Shown piece after piece: positions 6,133-14,503 of a stretch of DNA of 22,229 nt. The notes below the pieces were generated by a model. It ran no database searches and was not told where the DNA came from. It was given only the letters and a program-made list of their open reading frames with translations. The stretch lies in the NCBI GenBank assembly GCA_035942035.1, contig DASZDK010000079.1, positions 1 to 22,229 on the forward strand, given 5' to 3'. Positions within the stretch are counted from its first letter, which is position 1, and each line of letters starts with the position of its first letter. The stretch comes from JAHWJR01 sp035942035 (GTDB lineage Bacteria; Actinomycetota; Acidimicrobiia; Acidimicrobiales; CADCSY01). The position numbers were made by a program, and so were the translations under genes.

Positions 6133-7209
6133 TCAGCCGGTGGGGCCCGGAGGGACGTTCTCCGCCGGCGCACCGGAGCTGGCCGGGCCCTCGGGGGGCA
6201 CGACCTCGCCCACGACGGCCGGGTCGTCGCAGCCGTCCATCCAGCTCCCGTAACGGGGGTTGACCTCGATGTCGGCCTCGCAGCTCAACTCGTCGATGAG
6301 CTCGGAGAACGCCATGAGCTGGCGGCGCTGGAGCTCCTGTTCGACCTGTGGCCGCACCTCCTCGAAGGTGAGCGGCCGCCGCTCCTCGACCAGGATCAGG
6401 TGGTAGCCGACCGACGTCTGCACGGGGTCGCTGACCTCGCCGACCGGGAGCTCGAACGCGGCCTCCTCGAACTCGGGCAGGAACCGGCCGCGGCCGCCGC
6501 AGTCCAAGCTGCCGCCCTGGGCGGCAGCGGCGGTGTCGTCGGACTCCTCCGTCGCCAACTGGCGGAAGTCGGCCCCCGCCTCCAGCTGGGCAGCCAGCTC
6601 CTTGATGCGGGCTTCGGCCCCCTCGGGACCCCGCTGCTGGGCACTGGCGAAGATGTGGCTGACGCAGACGCCCTGGAAGTCCTCCTTGTTCTCCTCGAAC
6701 AGCTCCCGGGCGTCCTCCACCCCGGCGCCGGAGCTCAGGGCCTGCTGCAGCTCCTGGGTGAGTGCCTGGCGGCGCACCAGCTCGTTGCGGTAGTCCTCGG
6801 GGAAGGCGTCGAAGACCTCCTGGCCGCCCACCGCGTTCACCGCCTGGGGCCGGATGGCGTCGAGGTCGTCTTTGGTGACCTCGAGCCCCCGCGCTTCGAT
6901 CTCCTGCTCGAGCAGGCGGTAGTAGACGTTGAGCGACAGCACGCGGGCCACGAAGGCGGAGTCGAAGGTGCCGTCGCCGGCGCCCGACACGGTCATCTCC
7001 AGGCCCTGCTGGGCCAGGCCCTGCTCGACGCTCTGGCGGTAGCGCTCGTTGCCTTGGATGCTCGCCAGCTCCTCCTCCACCGCCTCCACGGTGATGGGCT
7101 CGCGGTTGACCGACACCGCCGAGGAGCTCTCGGCCGACGACGAGCAGGCCGAGAGGCCGAGCACGGCGGCGCAGGCCAGGGCGACAAGACGGAACCGTGG
7201 AGTGGGCAC
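6133..7209 (-). CDS. Parvulin-type peptidyl-prolyl isomerase lipoprotein (SurA/PrsA-like)
   Basis: This is a 358-residue exported foldase. Residues 1-22 are a lipoprotein signal peptide: basic start (PRFR), hydrophobic core, and lipobox LSAC with Cys22 as the lipidated residue. Residues about 35-165 are a helical SurA_N-like chaperone region. The parvulin domain runs from about 179 to 285, with VSHIFASAQ, GADFRQLATEESDD, GRGRFLPEFEEAAFELPVGE and SVGYHLILVEER. Extra cysteines (GVCVSH, SLDCGG, LSCEAD, MDGCDD) could form disulfides outside the cell. The tail is Pro/Gly-rich. GTG 7209 follows the mfd stop by five bases, so the genes are likely co-transcribed. It probably helps fold secreted proteins. 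Confidence 0.88.
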   Translation of the reverse strand: MPTPRFRLVALACAAVLGLSACSSSAESSSAVSVNREPITVEAVEEELASIQGNERYRQSVEQGLAQQGLEMTVSGAGDGTFDSAFVARVLSLNVYYRLLEQEIEARGLEVTKDDLDAIRPQAVNAVGGQEVFDAFPEDYRNELVRRQALTQELQQALSSGAGVEDARELFEENKEDFQGVCVSHIFASAQQRGPEGAEARIKELAAQLEAGADFRQLATEESDDTAAAAQGGSLDCGGRGRFLPEFEEAAFELPVGEVSDPVQTSVGYHLILVEERRPLTFEEVRPQVEQELQRRQLMAFSELIDELSCEADIEVNPRYGSWMDGCDDPAVVGEVVPPEGPASSGAPAENVPPGPTG

Positions 7210-7214
7210 GCCGT

Positions 7215-10200
7215 TCAGGATGCCACCGCCGCCACCTCCGGTGGGAACAGCTCGCCCAGCGCGGTGACGAGGGCGCCGACCGGGTCGGCCCCACGGGGCA
7301 GCGGGATGGTCAACCAGCCGTGCTCCTCGGAGTAGGCGGCGTCCCGGTACAGGCGCCGCAGGCGCACGCCGGCGCTGACCCGCAGGTGCACGGGGGAGAG
7401 GCGGGCGACGGCGCCGGGGCGACCGCGGTTGGGCGTCACCGTCACCTGGCGCACGCCGGTGCGGTGGCACTCCGCCCGCAGCCGGGCCACGGCGAGGAGC
7501 GCCTCGGCCGCAGGGGGCACGGGCCCGTAGCGGTCCTCCCACTCCCGGCGCAGGTCCTCCACTTGCTGCTCGTCGGTGACCGCCGCCAGCCGCCGGTAGG
7601 CCTCGAGGCGCTGCTCCTCCTTGGCCACGTAGTCGCCTGGCAGGTGAGCTTCCAGGGGGAGGTCGAGGTTGATCTCGGCCGGGGCGCTCGGCTGCTCGCC
7701 CTTGAGCTCGGCCACCGCCTCGCTGACCATCTGGACGTACAGGTCGTAGCCCACGGCGGCGATGTGTCCGGACTGGCTCTCACCGAGCAGGTTGCCGGCG
7801 CCACGGATCTCGAGGTCGCGCATGGCGATCTTGAAGCCCGAACCCAGCTCGGTGGCCTCCCCGATGGTCTTCAGCCGCTCGTAGGCGTCCTCGGTCAGGG
7901 CGTGGTGGCGGGGGTGGAACAGGTAGGCGTAGGCCCGGCTGCCGGCCCGGCCCACCCGTCCCCGCAGCTGGTGGAGCTGGCCCAGCCCCAGCCGGTCGGC
8001 CCGGTCGACGACCAGGGTGTTCACCGTGGGCATGTCGATGCCGGACTCGATGATGGTGGTGCACACCAGCACGTCGTAGCGGCCTTCCCAGAAGTCGAGG
8101 ACCACCTTCTCCAGGCTGCCCTCGTCCATCTGCCCGTGGGCCACGGCGATGCGGGCCTCGGGGACCAGCTCCCGCAGCCCGGTCGCCACCTTGTCGATGT
8201 CGGCGACCCGGTTGTGCACGAAGAACACCTGGCCCTCCCGCAGCAGCTCCCGGCGCAACGCCTCGGCCACCGCCCGCTCGTCCTCCTCGCCCACGTAGGT
8301 GAGGATGGGCTGGCGCTCGGCCGGCGGGGTATGGAGCAGGGTGAGGTCGCGGATCCCGGTGAGGCTCATCTCCAGGGTCCGAGGGATGGGTGTGGCCGAC
8401 AGCGTGAGCACGTCGACCTCGGCCTTGAGCCGCTTGATGGCCTCCTTGGCGGTGACGCCGAAGCGCTGCTCCTCGTCGACCACCAGCAGGCCCAGGCGCT
8501 TGAACGACACGTCGCTGCTGAGCAGGCGATGGGTGCCGATGACCACGTCCACCTCGCCGTCGGCCAGGCCGGTGACCACGCCCTTGGCCTGCGCCGGCGT
8601 GAGGAAGCGGCTCAGCACCTCCACCCGCACCGGGTAGGGGGCGAAGCGCTCCCCGAAGGTGGCGGCGTGCTGCTGGGCCAGCAGGGTGGTGGGCACGAGC
8701 ACCGCCACCTGGCGGCCGTCCTGGACCGCCTTGAACGCCGCCCGGATGGCCACCTCGGTCTTGCCGAAGCCCACGTCGCCGCACACGAGGCGGTCCATGG
8801 GCTGGGGGGCCTCCATGTCGGCCTTGACCTCGTCGATGGCCCGCTGCTGGTCGGGCGTCTCCTTGTAGGGGAACGCCTCCTCCAGCTCCCGCTGCCAAGG
8901 CGTGTCCGGCGGGTAGGCGTGACCCGGCGTCCGGGCCCGCTGCTGGTACAGGGCGACCAGCTCCTTGGCGATCTCCCGGGTGGCGGCCCGGGCACGGGAT
9001 CGGGCCTTGCTCCACTCGGCCCCGCCCAGGCGGTGCAGGGTGGGCGTCTCGCCCCCGGTGTAGTGGCGCACGGCGTCGATCTGGTCGGTGGGGACGTAGA
9101 GCTTGTCGCCCCCCCGGTACTCGAGCAGCAGGTAGTCACGCTCGGTGCCGCCGATGGCCCGGCGCACCATGCCGCTGTAGCGGCCCACCCCGTGCTGGAC
9201 GTGGACCACATGGTCGCCCGGCTTGAGGTCGTCGAAGAAGCCGGCGGTGTCACGGCGACGGGGACGGGCCGGGCGGTGGGCCCGCCGGCGGCCGGTGACG
9301 TCGTGCTCGGCCAGCACCGCCAGCTTGGCGCCGGGGAGCACGAAGCCCCGGTCGAGCGGGGCGGTCACGACGTGGCCGCCGGGGGCGGCCAGGCGTGGCG
9401 CCACCTCGCCGGGCGGGGCAGCGCCGGGAACCGGGGCAGCGCCGGCACCGGCAAGGGCCGGCGCCGCCGTTCGGTGGAGGGTGAGGGGCACGCCCTGGTC
9501 GGACAGCGCCGAGGCCAGACGGGCGGCGGAGCCGGCGCCGTCGGCGGCGACCACGACGCGGTACCCCTCGCCGAGGAGGCGCTGCAGTCGCTCGACCAGC
9601 CGGCTGCCGTCGCCCACCACGGGGTCCCAGCCGGCGGCGCCCACGACCGGCACGTCGGGGCCCTCAGCGGCGCCGGTGACGGTCAGCAACGGTGCCGACG
9701 TGTGCGTCAGCAGTCGGTCGAAGGGAAGGTGCAAGCGGGGCAGCTCGCCGTCCTGCTCGGCGCCCCAGGTCCGGGCCAGCGAGGCGGCCAGGTCGGCCTC
9801 CTCGGCGAGCAGGTCGGCGGCCCGGTCGCGCATGCGCCGGGGCTCGACCAGGACGACCTGGCCGCCGGCACCCTCGGCTCGGCTGTCGCCGGCGGTCCGG
9901 CCGTCGCGCTCGAGCAGGTCGAACAGCACATGCTCGCCCTCGGCCAGCCACGGCAGCCACGATTCCATGCCGTCGAAGATCTGGCCGTCGGCCAGGCGCT
10001 CCCACTGGTCGCGGCCCCAGGGACGGGAAGCCACCAGCTCGGCGGCCCGGGCCCGCACCGCCGGCGTGGCCAGCACCTCCCGGCAGGGGAACAGCTCGGC
10101 CTCGGCGACGTCGTGGCGGGAGCGCTGGTCGCTGACGGAGAAGGCGGTGAGGCGGTCGACCTCGTCGCCCCACAGGTCGAGGCGCACCGGGCCGTCGGCG

Positions 10201-10748
10201 GTCGAGGGGTAGACGTCGACGATGGAGCCCCGCACCGCCACCTCGCCGCGGTGCTCGACCTGGTACTCCCGCCGGTAGCCCTCGGCCACGAGCCGCTCGA
10301 CCAGCTCGACCGGATCGACGCGGTCTCCGGGACGGACCACGACGGGCTCGACGTCGTCGACGTGGGGCCCGAGGCGCTGCACCAGGGCCCGCACCGGGGC
10401 CACCACCACCTGGGCCAGGCCGGCCCGCAGTCGCCACACCGTGCGCAGGCGCCGGCCCATGGCCTCCACGCTCGGACTCACCCGCTCGAACGGCAGGGTC
10501 TCCCAGGCCGGAAAGAAGTCGACGGCGTCGGGCCCGACGAACAGCTCGAGGTCGGCGACGAGCCGCTCGGCCTCGGCCGTGGTGGGCACGGCCACGATCA
10601 GGGGTCGCCGGGCCGAGCGGTGGACGAGGGCCGCCAGCGTCACGGCGCGGGCCGCCTCGGGCACGGCCAGGGTGGCGGCACCACGGCCCGCCACCTCGGC
10701 GAGGGCGGGTTCGGCGCGCAGCAGCGGCGGAAGGCACGACAGGATCAC
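7215..10748 (-). CDS. mfd: Transcription-repair coupling factor Mfd
   Basis: Mfd is a DNA translocase that removes RNA polymerase stalled at lesions and recruits UvrA. The 1177-residue length is standard. In order come a UvrB-like N-terminal region (DFFPAWETLPFERVSPS, residues about 80-97), the polymerase-interaction domain (LKPGDHVVHVQHGVGRYSG, about 503-521), and helicase motifs Walker A GDVGFGKTEV (about 656-665) and DEEQRFG. Helicase motifs LTLSATPIPRTLEM and QLRGRVGRAG follow, then a TRCF C-terminal domain. Between the UvrB-like part and the polymerase-interaction domain lies a low-complexity Ala/Pro/Gly linker (ALAGAGAAPVPGAAPPGEVA). GTG 10748 is 23 bases after the pth stop. The order pth-mfd-mazG is conserved in actinobacteria. 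Confidence 0.98.
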   Translation of the reverse strand: MILSCLPPLLRAEPALAEVAGRGAATLAVPEAARAVTLAALVHRSARRPLIVAVPTTAEAERLVADLELFVGPDAVDFFPAWETLPFERVSPSVEAMGRRLRTVWRLRAGLAQVVVAPVRALVQRLGPHVDDVEPVVVRPGDRVDPVELVERLVAEGYRREYQVEHRGEVAVRGSIVDVYPSTADGPVRLDLWGDEVDRLTAFSVSDQRSRHDVAEAELFPCREVLATPAVRARAAELVASRPWGRDQWERLADGQIFDGMESWLPWLAEGEHVLFDLLERDGRTAGDSRAEGAGGQVVLVEPRRMRDRAADLLAEEADLAASLARTWGAEQDGELPRLHLPFDRLLTHTSAPLLTVTGAAEGPDVPVVGAAGWDPVVGDGSRLVERLQRLLGEGYRVVVAADGAGSAARLASALSDQGVPLTLHRTAAPALAGAGAAPVPGAAPPGEVAPRLAAPGGHVVTAPLDRGFVLPGAKLAVLAEHDVTGRRRAHRPARPRRRDTAGFFDDLKPGDHVVHVQHGVGRYSGMVRRAIGGTERDYLLLEYRGGDKLYVPTDQIDAVRHYTGGETPTLHRLGGAEWSKARSRARAATREIAKELVALYQQRARTPGHAYPPDTPWQRELEEAFPYKETPDQQRAIDEVKADMEAPQPMDRLVCGDVGFGKTEVAIRAAFKAVQDGRQVAVLVPTTLLAQQHAATFGERFAPYPVRVEVLSRFLTPAQAKGVVTGLADGEVDVVIGTHRLLSSDVSFKRLGLLVVDEEQRFGVTAKEAIKRLKAEVDVLTLSATPIPRTLEMSLTGIRDLTLLHTPPAERQPILTYVGEEDERAVAEALRRELLREGQVFFVHNRVADIDKVATGLRELVPEARIAVAHGQMDEGSLEKVVLDFWEGRYDVLVCTTIIESGIDMPTVNTLVVDRADRLGLGQLHQLRGRVGRAGSRAYAYLFHPRHHALTEDAYERLKTIGEATELGSGFKIAMRDLEIRGAGNLLGESQSGHIAAVGYDLYVQMVSEAVAELKGEQPSAPAEINLDLPLEAHLPGDYVAKEEQRLEAYRRLAAVTDEQQVEDLRREWEDRYGPVPPAAEALLAVARLRAECHRTGVRQVTVTPNRGRPGAVARLSPVHLRVSAGVRLRRLYRDAAYSEEHGWLTIPLPRGADPVGALVTALGELFPPEVAAVAS

Positions 10749-10771
10749 GGGACGAGCAAGGGTATCGGCGG

Positions 10772-11386
10772 TCAGTTGACGCGGTTCATGGCAGCCTGGG
10801 GGCCGGCGTCCAGGATGGCCTCCACCGCGTCGGCCGCCTCTTGCACGGCCACGTCGAGCTCGGCCCGCTCGGCCTTGCCCGGGCGGCGCAATACGTAGTC
10901 GGCACCCGATTGGCGCCCCGGAGGCTTGCCGATCCCGATGCGCACCCGCACGAAGGCGTCGGTGTGGAGGTGCGACTTGATCGACTTCAGGCCGTTGTGC
11001 CCGGCCAGTCCGCCGCCCACCTTCACCTTGATCCGCCCGGGAGGCAGGTCGAGCTCGTCGTGGATCACCACGAGCCGTCCGGGATCTTCCGGGCAGTACC
11101 GGCGCACCAGGGGGCCGACGGCCTCACCCGAGAGGTTCATGTAGGTGCCGGGCACGGCCAGCACCAGCAGCCGCTCGCCGGTGCGCACCTCGGCGGACAG
11201 CGCTCGCCCCACGGCCCGCTTGAGCCGGGCACCGTGGCGGCCGGCGAGCACGGCGACCACCTCCGCGCCCACGTTGTGGCGGGTGCCGGCGTACTCGTCC
11301 CCGGGGTTGGCCAGACCCACGACCAGCAGGTCGGCGAGGCGGCCGCGGCTTGGGTCGTCAGCGCCGCGGCGGCCGAGCAGGCGCAC
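10772..11386 (-). CDS. pth: Peptidyl-tRNA hydrolase
   Basis: Pth releases the peptide from peptidyl-tRNAs that drop off the ribosome. The protein has 204 residues, near the family norm. The catalytic His37 is in TRHNVG, Asp110 in VIHDELDLP, and Asn residues are in YMNLSG and GGLAGHNGLKS. GTG 11386 gives a lead of about 18 residues (RLLGRRGADDPSRGRLAD) before the usual start LLVVGLANPG; no nearer standard start exists in frame. The gene begins 12 bases after the rplY stop and is followed by mfd, a common actinobacterial arrangement. Confidence 0.96.
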   Translation of the reverse strand: MRLLGRRGADDPSRGRLADLLVVGLANPGDEYAGTRHNVGAEVVAVLAGRHGARLKRAVGRALSAEVRTGERLLVLAVPGTYMNLSGEAVGPLVRRYCPEDPGRLVVIHDELDLPPGRIKVKVGGGLAGHNGLKSIKSHLHTDAFVRVRIGIGKPPGRQSGADYVLRRPGKAERAELDVAVQEAADAVEAILDAGPQAAMNRVN

Positions 11387-11398
11387 CGAGTCGGTGTC

Positions 11399-12088
11399 CT
11401 AGCCCTGGGTTTGGTCCGTGGATCCCTCGCCGCCGGCGCCCTCGCCTTCGGCGGCGGCTTCGGCTTCGCCGCCCTCGGCCTCGGTCGCCTGCTCGGCGGC
11501 TTCGGCCTCGAGCTGCTCGGCCTCGATGGTGGCCCGGCTCACCTGGGCGACCGCCACTGGCTCGTCGGGATCGACCTCGGTGGTCACGCCCGACGGCAGG
11601 GGCAGGTCGCCGACGCGGACGCTGTCGCCGATCACCATGCCGGAGATGTCGTACACGAACTCGTTGGGGATGGTGCCGGGCGTGGCGGAGACGGTGAGCT
11701 CGAACAGCACCTGGTCGACGGTGCCCGTCTCCCGCTTGACCTCTTCGGCGACGCCGGTGAGCACGATGGGCACGTCCACGGAGATGATCTCGTCCCGGCG
11801 CACCACGACGAAGTCGACGTGGGTCACCACGTTGCGCACCGGGTCGCGCTGCACGTCTCGCACGATGGTCAGGTGCTGCTGCCCGTCGACGCCGAGGTCG
11901 ATGAGGGCGTTCATGCCGGCCTCGGTGGTCAGCGCGGCACGCAGTTCCCTGCGGACGACGGCGACCGACACCGGATCGATGCCGTGCCCGTACACCACAG
12001 CGGGGATCTTGTCCTGCGCCCGCAACCGCCTGGATGCCCGGGAACCGGTCGCCCGACCCGCCTCTGCCTGCAACGCCTGCTCTGCCAT
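11399..12088 (-). CDS. rplY: 50S ribosomal protein bL25, CTC type
   Basis: bL25 binds 5S rRNA in the large ribosomal subunit. This is the long CTC form of 229 residues. The N-terminal 5S-binding domain runs to about residue 92 (ASRRLRAQDKIPAVVYGHG, HVDFVVVRRDE). The second beta domain runs to about 180 (VPIVLTGVAEEVK, IPNEFVYDISGM, GDLPLPSGV). The last 45 residues are an acidic Ala/Glu tail (EAEAAEQATEAEGGEAEAAA) ending STDQTQG, probably disordered. ATG 12088 starts MAEQALQAEAG; no Shine-Dalgarno is visible. It lies between prs and pth in the gene train. Confidence 0.96.
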   Translation of the reverse strand: MAEQALQAEAGRATGSRASRRLRAQDKIPAVVYGHGIDPVSVAVVRRELRAALTTEAGMNALIDLGVDGQQHLTIVRDVQRDPVRNVVTHVDFVVVRRDEIISVDVPIVLTGVAEEVKRETGTVDQVLFELTVSATPGTIPNEFVYDISGMVIGDSVRVGDLPLPSGVTTEVDPDEPVAVAQVSRATIEAEQLEAEAAEQATEAEGGEAEAAAEGEGAGGEGSTDQTQG

Positions 12089-12114
12089 GAGGACCGAGTG
12101 TAGGCAGCCTGGGC

Positions 12115-13104
12115 TCAGGCCTGGTTTTCTCCGCCGAAGATCTCCGACACTGACGTGTCCTCGAACACGGCGTCGATGGCGTCGGCGATGACGCCGGCGA
12201 TCGACAGCACCTCCACCTTGTCGATCTGGCGCTCCGGGGGCAGCGGCAGGGTGTTGGTGATGACTACCCGGTCGATCACCGAGTTCTTGAGCCGGTCCAC
12301 GGCAGGGCCGGAGAACAGCCCGTGGGTGGCCATGGCCCACACCTCGGTGGCACCGTGCGCCTTGAGTTGCTGGGCGGCGGCGACGATGGTGTTGGCGGTG
12401 TCGATCATGTCGTCGACGATGACGCACCGGCGCCCGAGCACGTCGCCCATCACGGCCAGCGCCTCGACCTGGTTGACGTCGCCTTTCTTGCGGCGCTTGT
12501 AGACCGACGCCATGTCGCAGCCCAGGTGGCGCGAGAAGCGCTCCGCCGCCTTGACCCTGCCGGCGTCGGGGGCGACGATCACCACGTCGTCCTCGAGGTG
12601 CGCCTTGAGGTAGTCGACCAGCACCGGCATGGCGGTCAGGTGGTCGAAGGGACCGTTGAAGAAGCCCTGGATCTGGCCGGAGTGCAGGTCGACGCTGAGC
12701 ACCCGGTTGGCGCCGGCGGCCCGCAACATGTCGGCCACCAGCTTGGCGGTGATGGGCTCGCGGCCCTGGCTCTTGCGGTCCTGGCGGGAGTAGCCATAGT
12801 AGGGGCACACGGCGGTGATGCGCTTGGCCGAGGCCCGCTTGGCCGTCTCGATCATGATGAGCTGCTCGAAGATGGCGTCGTTGACCGAGCGGCCGTCGGC
12901 GGCGGCGTGGGTCTGGACGACGAACACGTCGCTGCCCCGCACCGACTCGGCGAAGCGGCAGCGCACCTCGGTGTTGGCGAAGTCGGCCAGCACCCGCTCG
13001 GACAGGCTCACCCCCAGGTGGACGGCGATCTCACCGGCCAGGGCGGGATGGGTGCGCCCGCTCAGGATCTGCAGGGTCTTCTTGGTGACCAGCTCCATCC
13101 CCAC
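12115..13104 (-). CDS. prs: Ribose-phosphate pyrophosphokinase (PRPP synthetase)
   Basis: Prs makes PRPP from ribose 5-phosphate and ATP for nucleotide, His and Trp synthesis. The protein has up to 329 residues, the usual size for class I. Motifs are SGRTHPALAGEIAVHLG near the N-terminus, the ATP-binding segment CPYYGYSRQDRKSQGREPI, VDLHSGQIQGFF, the flexible catalytic loop YKRRKKGDVNQVEA and the PRPP loop CVIVDDMIDTANTI. Two starts compete. GTG 13104 has GGGGG seven bases upstream and is used here; ATG 13098 would shorten the protein by two residues. It starts 15 bases after the glmU stop. Confidence 0.97.
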   Translation of the reverse strand: MGMELVTKKTLQILSGRTHPALAGEIAVHLGVSLSERVLADFANTEVRCRFAESVRGSDVFVVQTHAAADGRSVNDAIFEQLIMIETAKRASAKRITAVCPYYGYSRQDRKSQGREPITAKLVADMLRAAGANRVLSVDLHSGQIQGFFNGPFDHLTAMPVLVDYLKAHLEDDVVIVAPDAGRVKAAERFSRHLGCDMASVYKRRKKGDVNQVEALAVMGDVLGRRCVIVDDMIDTANTIVAAAQQLKAHGATEVWAMATHGLFSGPAVDRLKNSVIDRVVITNTLPLPPERQIDKVEVLSIAGVIADAIDAVFEDTSVSEIFGGENQA

Positions 13105-13119
13105 GTGGCAACCCCCGCG

Positions 13120-14214
13120 TCAGCTCCGTGAGGCAGTGTAGAACGCACCGGTGACCGCCCCGGGCGGCACGGTGGTCCCCGGGCCGAGGTAGGCGAAGGG
13201 CCCCACGCTGGCACCTTCCCCCACCTCGGCGTCGCTGCCCACGGTGTGGGACACCACGGCGCCGGCCCCCACGACGCAGTCGGCCAGTCGGGTGTCGGGC
13301 CCGATCTCGGCGCCCTCGCCCACCACGGTGGCGCCCTGGAGCAGGGTGCCGGGGAAGAGGGTCACGTCGCAGGCCAGCTGCACGCCGCTCTCCACGTAGG
13401 TGCGCTCGGGATCGAGCATGGCCACGCCCCGCGCCATCCACCGCCGGTTCGTCCGCCGGCGAAGCTCGGCCTCGGCCACCGCCAGCTGGGCCCGGTCGTT
13501 GACGCCGATGGCCTCCATCGGGTCCTCTGCCTCGTAGGAGGCCACCGGGTACCCAGCCTGGGCCAGCACCTCGACCACGTCGGTCAGGTAGTACTCACCC
13601 TGGCTGTTCTCGGGGCTGAGCCGGCGCAGGGCCGGCGCCAGCACGCTGCGCCGGAAGCAGTAGATGGAGGTCGCCACCTCGTCGATGGCCGCCTCCTCGG
13701 GCGTGGCGTCGCCCTGCTCGACGATGCGGCGCACGGCATCGCCCCTGCCCCGCACCACCCTGCCGTAGCCGGTGGGATCGGGGACCCGGGCGCTCAGCAG
13801 CGTCACCGCCGCCCCGGCCGCCCGGTGGGTCTCCACCAGTGCGGTGACCGTGTCCGGCCGCAGCAGGGGTGCATCGCCGGGCACGACCAGCAGATCCTCG
13901 TCGTCGAGGTCGTCGTCGGGGAAGGCGGTGAGGGCCACCATGAGAGCGTCGCCCGTGCCCCGTTGCACGGCCTGCTCCACGAAGTCGATCACCAGGTCGG
14001 CAGGCCCGTCGTCGACCAACTTCTTGGTCACCCGCTCGGCGCCGTGGCCGATCACCACGACCGAGCGATCGACGGGGACGGCGGCCATCACGTCGAGGAC
14101 GTGCAGCAGCATGGCCCGCCCCGAGAGCAGGTGCAGGGGCTTCGGCCGGGCCGACCGCATGCGGGTCCCCTCGCCGGCGGCCAACACCACGCAGGACAGT
14201 CGTGGAGGGCTCAT
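13120..14214 (-). CDS. glmU: GlmU-like GlcNAc-1-phosphate uridyltransferase, C-terminally short
   Basis: GlmU normally has two activities: acetylation of GlcN-1-P and uridylation of GlcNAc-1-P to UDP-GlcNAc for peptidoglycan. The N-terminal uridyltransferase domain is complete: LAAGEGTRMRSARPKPLH (residues 11-28), GTGDALMV, VPGDAPLL, NSQGEYYLTDVVE, MEAIGVNDRAQL. The left-handed beta-helix begins (YVESGVQLACDVTLFPGTLL, VGPFAYLGPGT) but stops at GAFYTASRS, residue 364, against about 450-480 usually. The missing part carries the acetyltransferase active site. prs begins 15 bases later, and I found no continuation in other frames. It therefore probably only uridylates, or acetylation is done elsewhere. 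ATG 14214 has AAGG just upstream. Confidence 0.9.
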   Translation of the reverse strand: MSPPRLSCVVLAAGEGTRMRSARPKPLHLLSGRAMLLHVLDVMAAVPVDRSVVVIGHGAERVTKKLVDDGPADLVIDFVEQAVQRGTGDALMVALTAFPDDDLDDEDLLVVPGDAPLLRPDTVTALVETHRAAGAAVTLLSARVPDPTGYGRVVRGRGDAVRRIVEQGDATPEEAAIDEVATSIYCFRRSVLAPALRRLSPENSQGEYYLTDVVEVLAQAGYPVASYEAEDPMEAIGVNDRAQLAVAEAELRRRTNRRWMARGVAMLDPERTYVESGVQLACDVTLFPGTLLQGATVVGEGAEIGPDTRLADCVVGAGAVVSHTVGSDAEVGEGASVGPFAYLGPGTTVPPGAVTGAFYTASRS

Positions 14215-14255
14215 ACGACCTTGCTACCACCGCCGGCTGGAGCGGCGGAAGCGGG

Positions 14256-14326
14256 CTCGGGGGGGAGGAGTCGAACCCCCATTCTCTGGACCAAAACCAG
14301 ATGTCCTGCCATTGGACGACCCCCGA
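14256..14326 (-). tRNA. tRNA-Gln (anticodon UUG)
   Basis: A 71-base cloverleaf reads on the minus strand. The acceptor arms TCGGGGG and CCCCCGA pair over seven bases, and the D arm is GTCC/GGAC. The anticodon arm TCTGG-TTTTGGT-CCAGA places TTG at positions 34-36. The variable loop is GAAT and the T arm is GGGGG-TTCGACT-CCTCC. The discriminator base is G and no CCA is encoded. It reads CAA and, by wobble, CAG codons. It lies just upstream of glmU on the same strand. Confidence 0.96.
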
Positions 14327-14336
14327 CCGGTGGTCC

Positions 14337-14386
14337 CGAGGGTATCCCGACGTTTGGCGGTGGACCCGGGGCCGCCGCTACCCTCG
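14337..14386. promoter_or_regulatory. Candidate divergent promoters for tRNA-Gln and the bS22 gene
   Basis: CGAGGGTA (14337-14344) and TACCCTCG (14379-14386) are a perfect 8-bp inverted repeat 34 bases apart. Each holds an outward-facing TACCCT that fits a TAnnnT -10 box. The minus box lies 12 bases before the tRNA 5' end. The plus box lies nine bases before the bS22 ATG, so that mRNA would be almost leaderless. No good -35 hexamer is visible for either. Confidence 0.35.
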
Positions 14387-14393
14387 TCGACAG

Positions 14394-14492
14394 ATGGGCT
14401 CGCTGATCAAGAAGCGCCGAAAGCGCATGCGCAAGAAGAAGCACAAGAAGATGCTGAAGCGCACCCGCTTCCAGCGCCGCGCCAAGAAGTAG
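14394..14492 (+). CDS. Small ribosomal subunit protein bS22 (AURKAIP1/COX24-domain family)
   Basis: This 32-residue protein begins MGSLIKKRRKRMRKKKHKKM and ends RTRFQRRAKK. Over half its residues are Lys or Arg. It closely matches the mycobacterial small ribosomal protein bS22 as I recall it (MGSVIKKRRKRMSKKKHRK...), which was missed for years because of its size. It should bind 16S rRNA in the 30S subunit. The gene is on the plus strand between tRNA-Gln and ispE, which are on the minus strand. No Shine-Dalgarno precedes it and a -10-like box is very close, so a leaderless mRNA is likely. Confidence 0.92.
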   Translation: MGSLIKKRRKRMRKKKHKKMLKRTRFQRRAKK

Positions 14493-14503
14493 CCGAGCGC
14501 TCC

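Noticed and set aside
7191..7215. GGAAC, 17 bases, GTT on the plus strand, similar to a SigR/SigH promoter
   Set aside because: It lies across the 5' end of the lipoprotein gene and the mfd stop, with no plus-strand gene downstream. The spacing is one base off the 18-base form.
7197..10898. A 1233-codon open frame on the plus strand
   Set aside because: It lies entirely opposite mfd and pth and is rich in His, Gly, Leu and Gln from reverse-reading GC-rich codons. It shows no domain, and mfd is unmistakable.
13031..13441. A frame overlapping the glmU end that might hold the missing acetyltransferase part
   Set aside because: The translation is Arg/Gly-rich with no hexapeptide repeats, and it overlaps prs out of frame.
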